Shown here piece by piece: positions 6,683 through 7,499 of a stretch of 7,499 bases of DNA. The stretch covers positions 1 to 7,499 of the forward strand of contig JAFAUV010000250.1 in NCBI GenBank assembly GCA_019243075.1. The letters run 5' to 3'. This DNA comes from Bradyrhizobium sp. Its GTDB lineage: Bacteria > Pseudomonadota > Alphaproteobacteria > Rhizobiales > Xanthobacteraceae. The notes beneath the pieces are model-generated. The model was not told the DNA's origin, ran no database searches, and saw only the letters and a program-made list of their open reading frames with translations. The position numbers and the translations under genes were made by a program. Every line of letters begins with the position of its first letter. Positions within the stretch are counted from its first letter, which is position 1.

Positions 6683-7499
6683 AGGGCAACCTCCATGCTG
6701 TGGCCTGCCCTCGCCAGTCTCGGATAGGTCGCAAGCGCGTTCTCGCAAAGAATCTTGCACAGGAGCGTCTCGGGAAGCCCTGACGGCAGCACCTCGTCGC
6801 CGTCGAACTGCCAATGCGGGTAGTCGGTCGAGAACAGGAACAGTTCGTCCGATTTCAGATGATCGACCAGCCGCAGGATGGCGTCGCGTTCATCGGCGGC
6901 GTCGACCGGCTGCACGGTGAAGCGGACGTGGTCGCGCACGAACGCCGATGGCGGGCGGCTCACCCAAGGCACTTCCGCGCGCACGCCTTTCCAGGTCTTG
7001 TCGGCGCGCCAGACATAGCCGGACAGCCAGGTCAGGCCGGATTCGATCGCCACCACCATCAGGCCCGGAAACTTGGCGAAGACGCCTTCGGCGATCATGC
7101 TCTGCAACTGGTTCTCGAAGGCGGCGGATTGCGAGACGTAATCCTCGACATAATAAGACGGCCAGCCGATCGCGGTCGGCGCGTGGCGATAGGTGCTGCC
7201 GGCATGGATTCCGATCGGCAATTGCAGGCGCTCTGCGGTCTCATAGATCGGCCAGAGCTGGCGGCGGCCCAGCGTCATTTCGCCGGAGACCAGCATCAGC
7301 ACCTGGACAAAGCGGAAGTCGGCGGCGCGGCGCTCGATTTCGGCAAGCGCGAGCTCGATGTTCTGCGTCGTGATCAGGATGGACGCGCGAAGCCGCGCGT
7401 CGCGGCTCAGCCATTCGTCGCGAATCCAGTCGTTGGTGGCGCGGCAGAAGGCGGCCGCCATGTCCTCGCTGTGGAAGGCCTGTGCGCCGTAGAGGCAAT
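6679..7499 (-). CDS. Amidohydrolase family protein B (PF04909-type), 5' end outside the window
   Basis: The visible 272 residues are the C-terminal three quarters of a second amidohydrolase, homologous to protein A along its whole visible length. Shared landmarks are RLRASILI, LGRRQLWPIYETA, a metal-site His in PIGIHAGS (codon 7204-7206), SYYVEDY, EGVFAKFP, a Glu in VVAIESGLTW, RPPSAFVRDHVRFTVQP and the catalytic-type Asp in LFSTDYPHWQFDGDE. The reading frame runs off the right edge with no stop. By alignment to protein A about 100-110 residues are missing, including the first metal motif, so it cannot be seen whether that motif shares the Asp variant of A. Its TGA overlaps the ATG of protein A by four bases. 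Tandem retention of two diverged copies suggests two related substrates, two successive steps, or a hetero-oligomer (inference). The Met codon at 7461 is internal, not the start. Confidence 0.93.
   Translation of the reverse strand, partial: CLYGAQAFHSEDMAAAFCRATNDWIRDEWLSRDARLRASILITTQNIELALAEIERRAADFRFVQVLMLVSGEMTLGRRQLWPIYETAERLQLPIGIHAGSTYRHAPTAIGWPSYYVEDYVSQSAAFENQLQSMIAEGVFAKFPGLMVVAIESGLTWLSGYVWRADKTWKGVRAEVPWVSRPPSAFVRDHVRFTVQPVDAADERDAILRLVDHLKSDELFLFSTDYPHWQFDGDEVLPSGLPETLLCKILCENALATYPRLARAGHSMEVAL
6690..6694 (-). promoter_or_regulatory. Shine-Dalgarno of amidohydrolase A
   Basis: GGAGG on the minus strand lies 7 bases before the ATG at 6682 and inside the last codons of amidohydrolase B. 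It fixes the start of amidohydrolase A and rules out the longer upstream reading of that frame. Confidence 0.8.

Noticed and set aside
6683..6814. Longer N-terminus for amidohydrolase A
   Set aside because: It overlaps conserved amidohydrolase B sequence in another frame, and GGAGG marks the ATG at 6682.

Overview
The window looks like chromosomal DNA of a high-GC alphaproteobacterium, most likely Rhizobiales and probably Bradyrhizobium or a close relative. This rests on strong G/C third-position codon bias, a Phasin_2-type granule protein, and tandem PF04909-type amidohydrolases beside an ABC importer. The genus is an inference; no rRNA or tRNA is present to confirm it.

Left part, plus strand (1-1006): the last 97 codons of a cobalamin-independent methionine synthase (metE) are followed by a complete phasin gene with a long basic, repeat-bearing N-terminal extension. 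The 225 bp between the phasin stop and the next gene (1007-1231) is the convergent junction of the two transcription units. It holds an inverted repeat that may be a terminator and three perfect copies of a 15-bp tandem repeat, and no confident gene.

Right part, minus strand (7499 down to 1232): six tightly spaced genes form what looks like one operon. In transcription order they are amidohydrolase B (5' end outside the window), amidohydrolase A, a small Rieske [2Fe-2S] protein, a periplasmic solute-binding protein, a fused double-domain ABC permease and an ABC ATPase with a C-terminal TOBE-like region. The first three are joined by 4-base ATGA stop/start overlaps. The last three are separated from each other by 8 and 21 bases, and 47 bases with a strong Shine-Dalgarno precede the binding protein. 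The operon promoter lies outside the window.

Working model (inference): the ABC proteins import a small organic compound, which is processed by the two related metal-dependent hydrolases or decarboxylases together with an electron-transfer Rieske protein. That protein probably serves an oxygenase or reductase not visible here. Homology-based annotation would probably call the transporter 'iron(III)', but the binding protein lacks the adjacent tyrosine pair of ferric-binding FbpA proteins and the neighbours are catabolic enzymes. The substrate cannot be read from the sequence. No mobile element, CRISPR array or RNA gene was seen.
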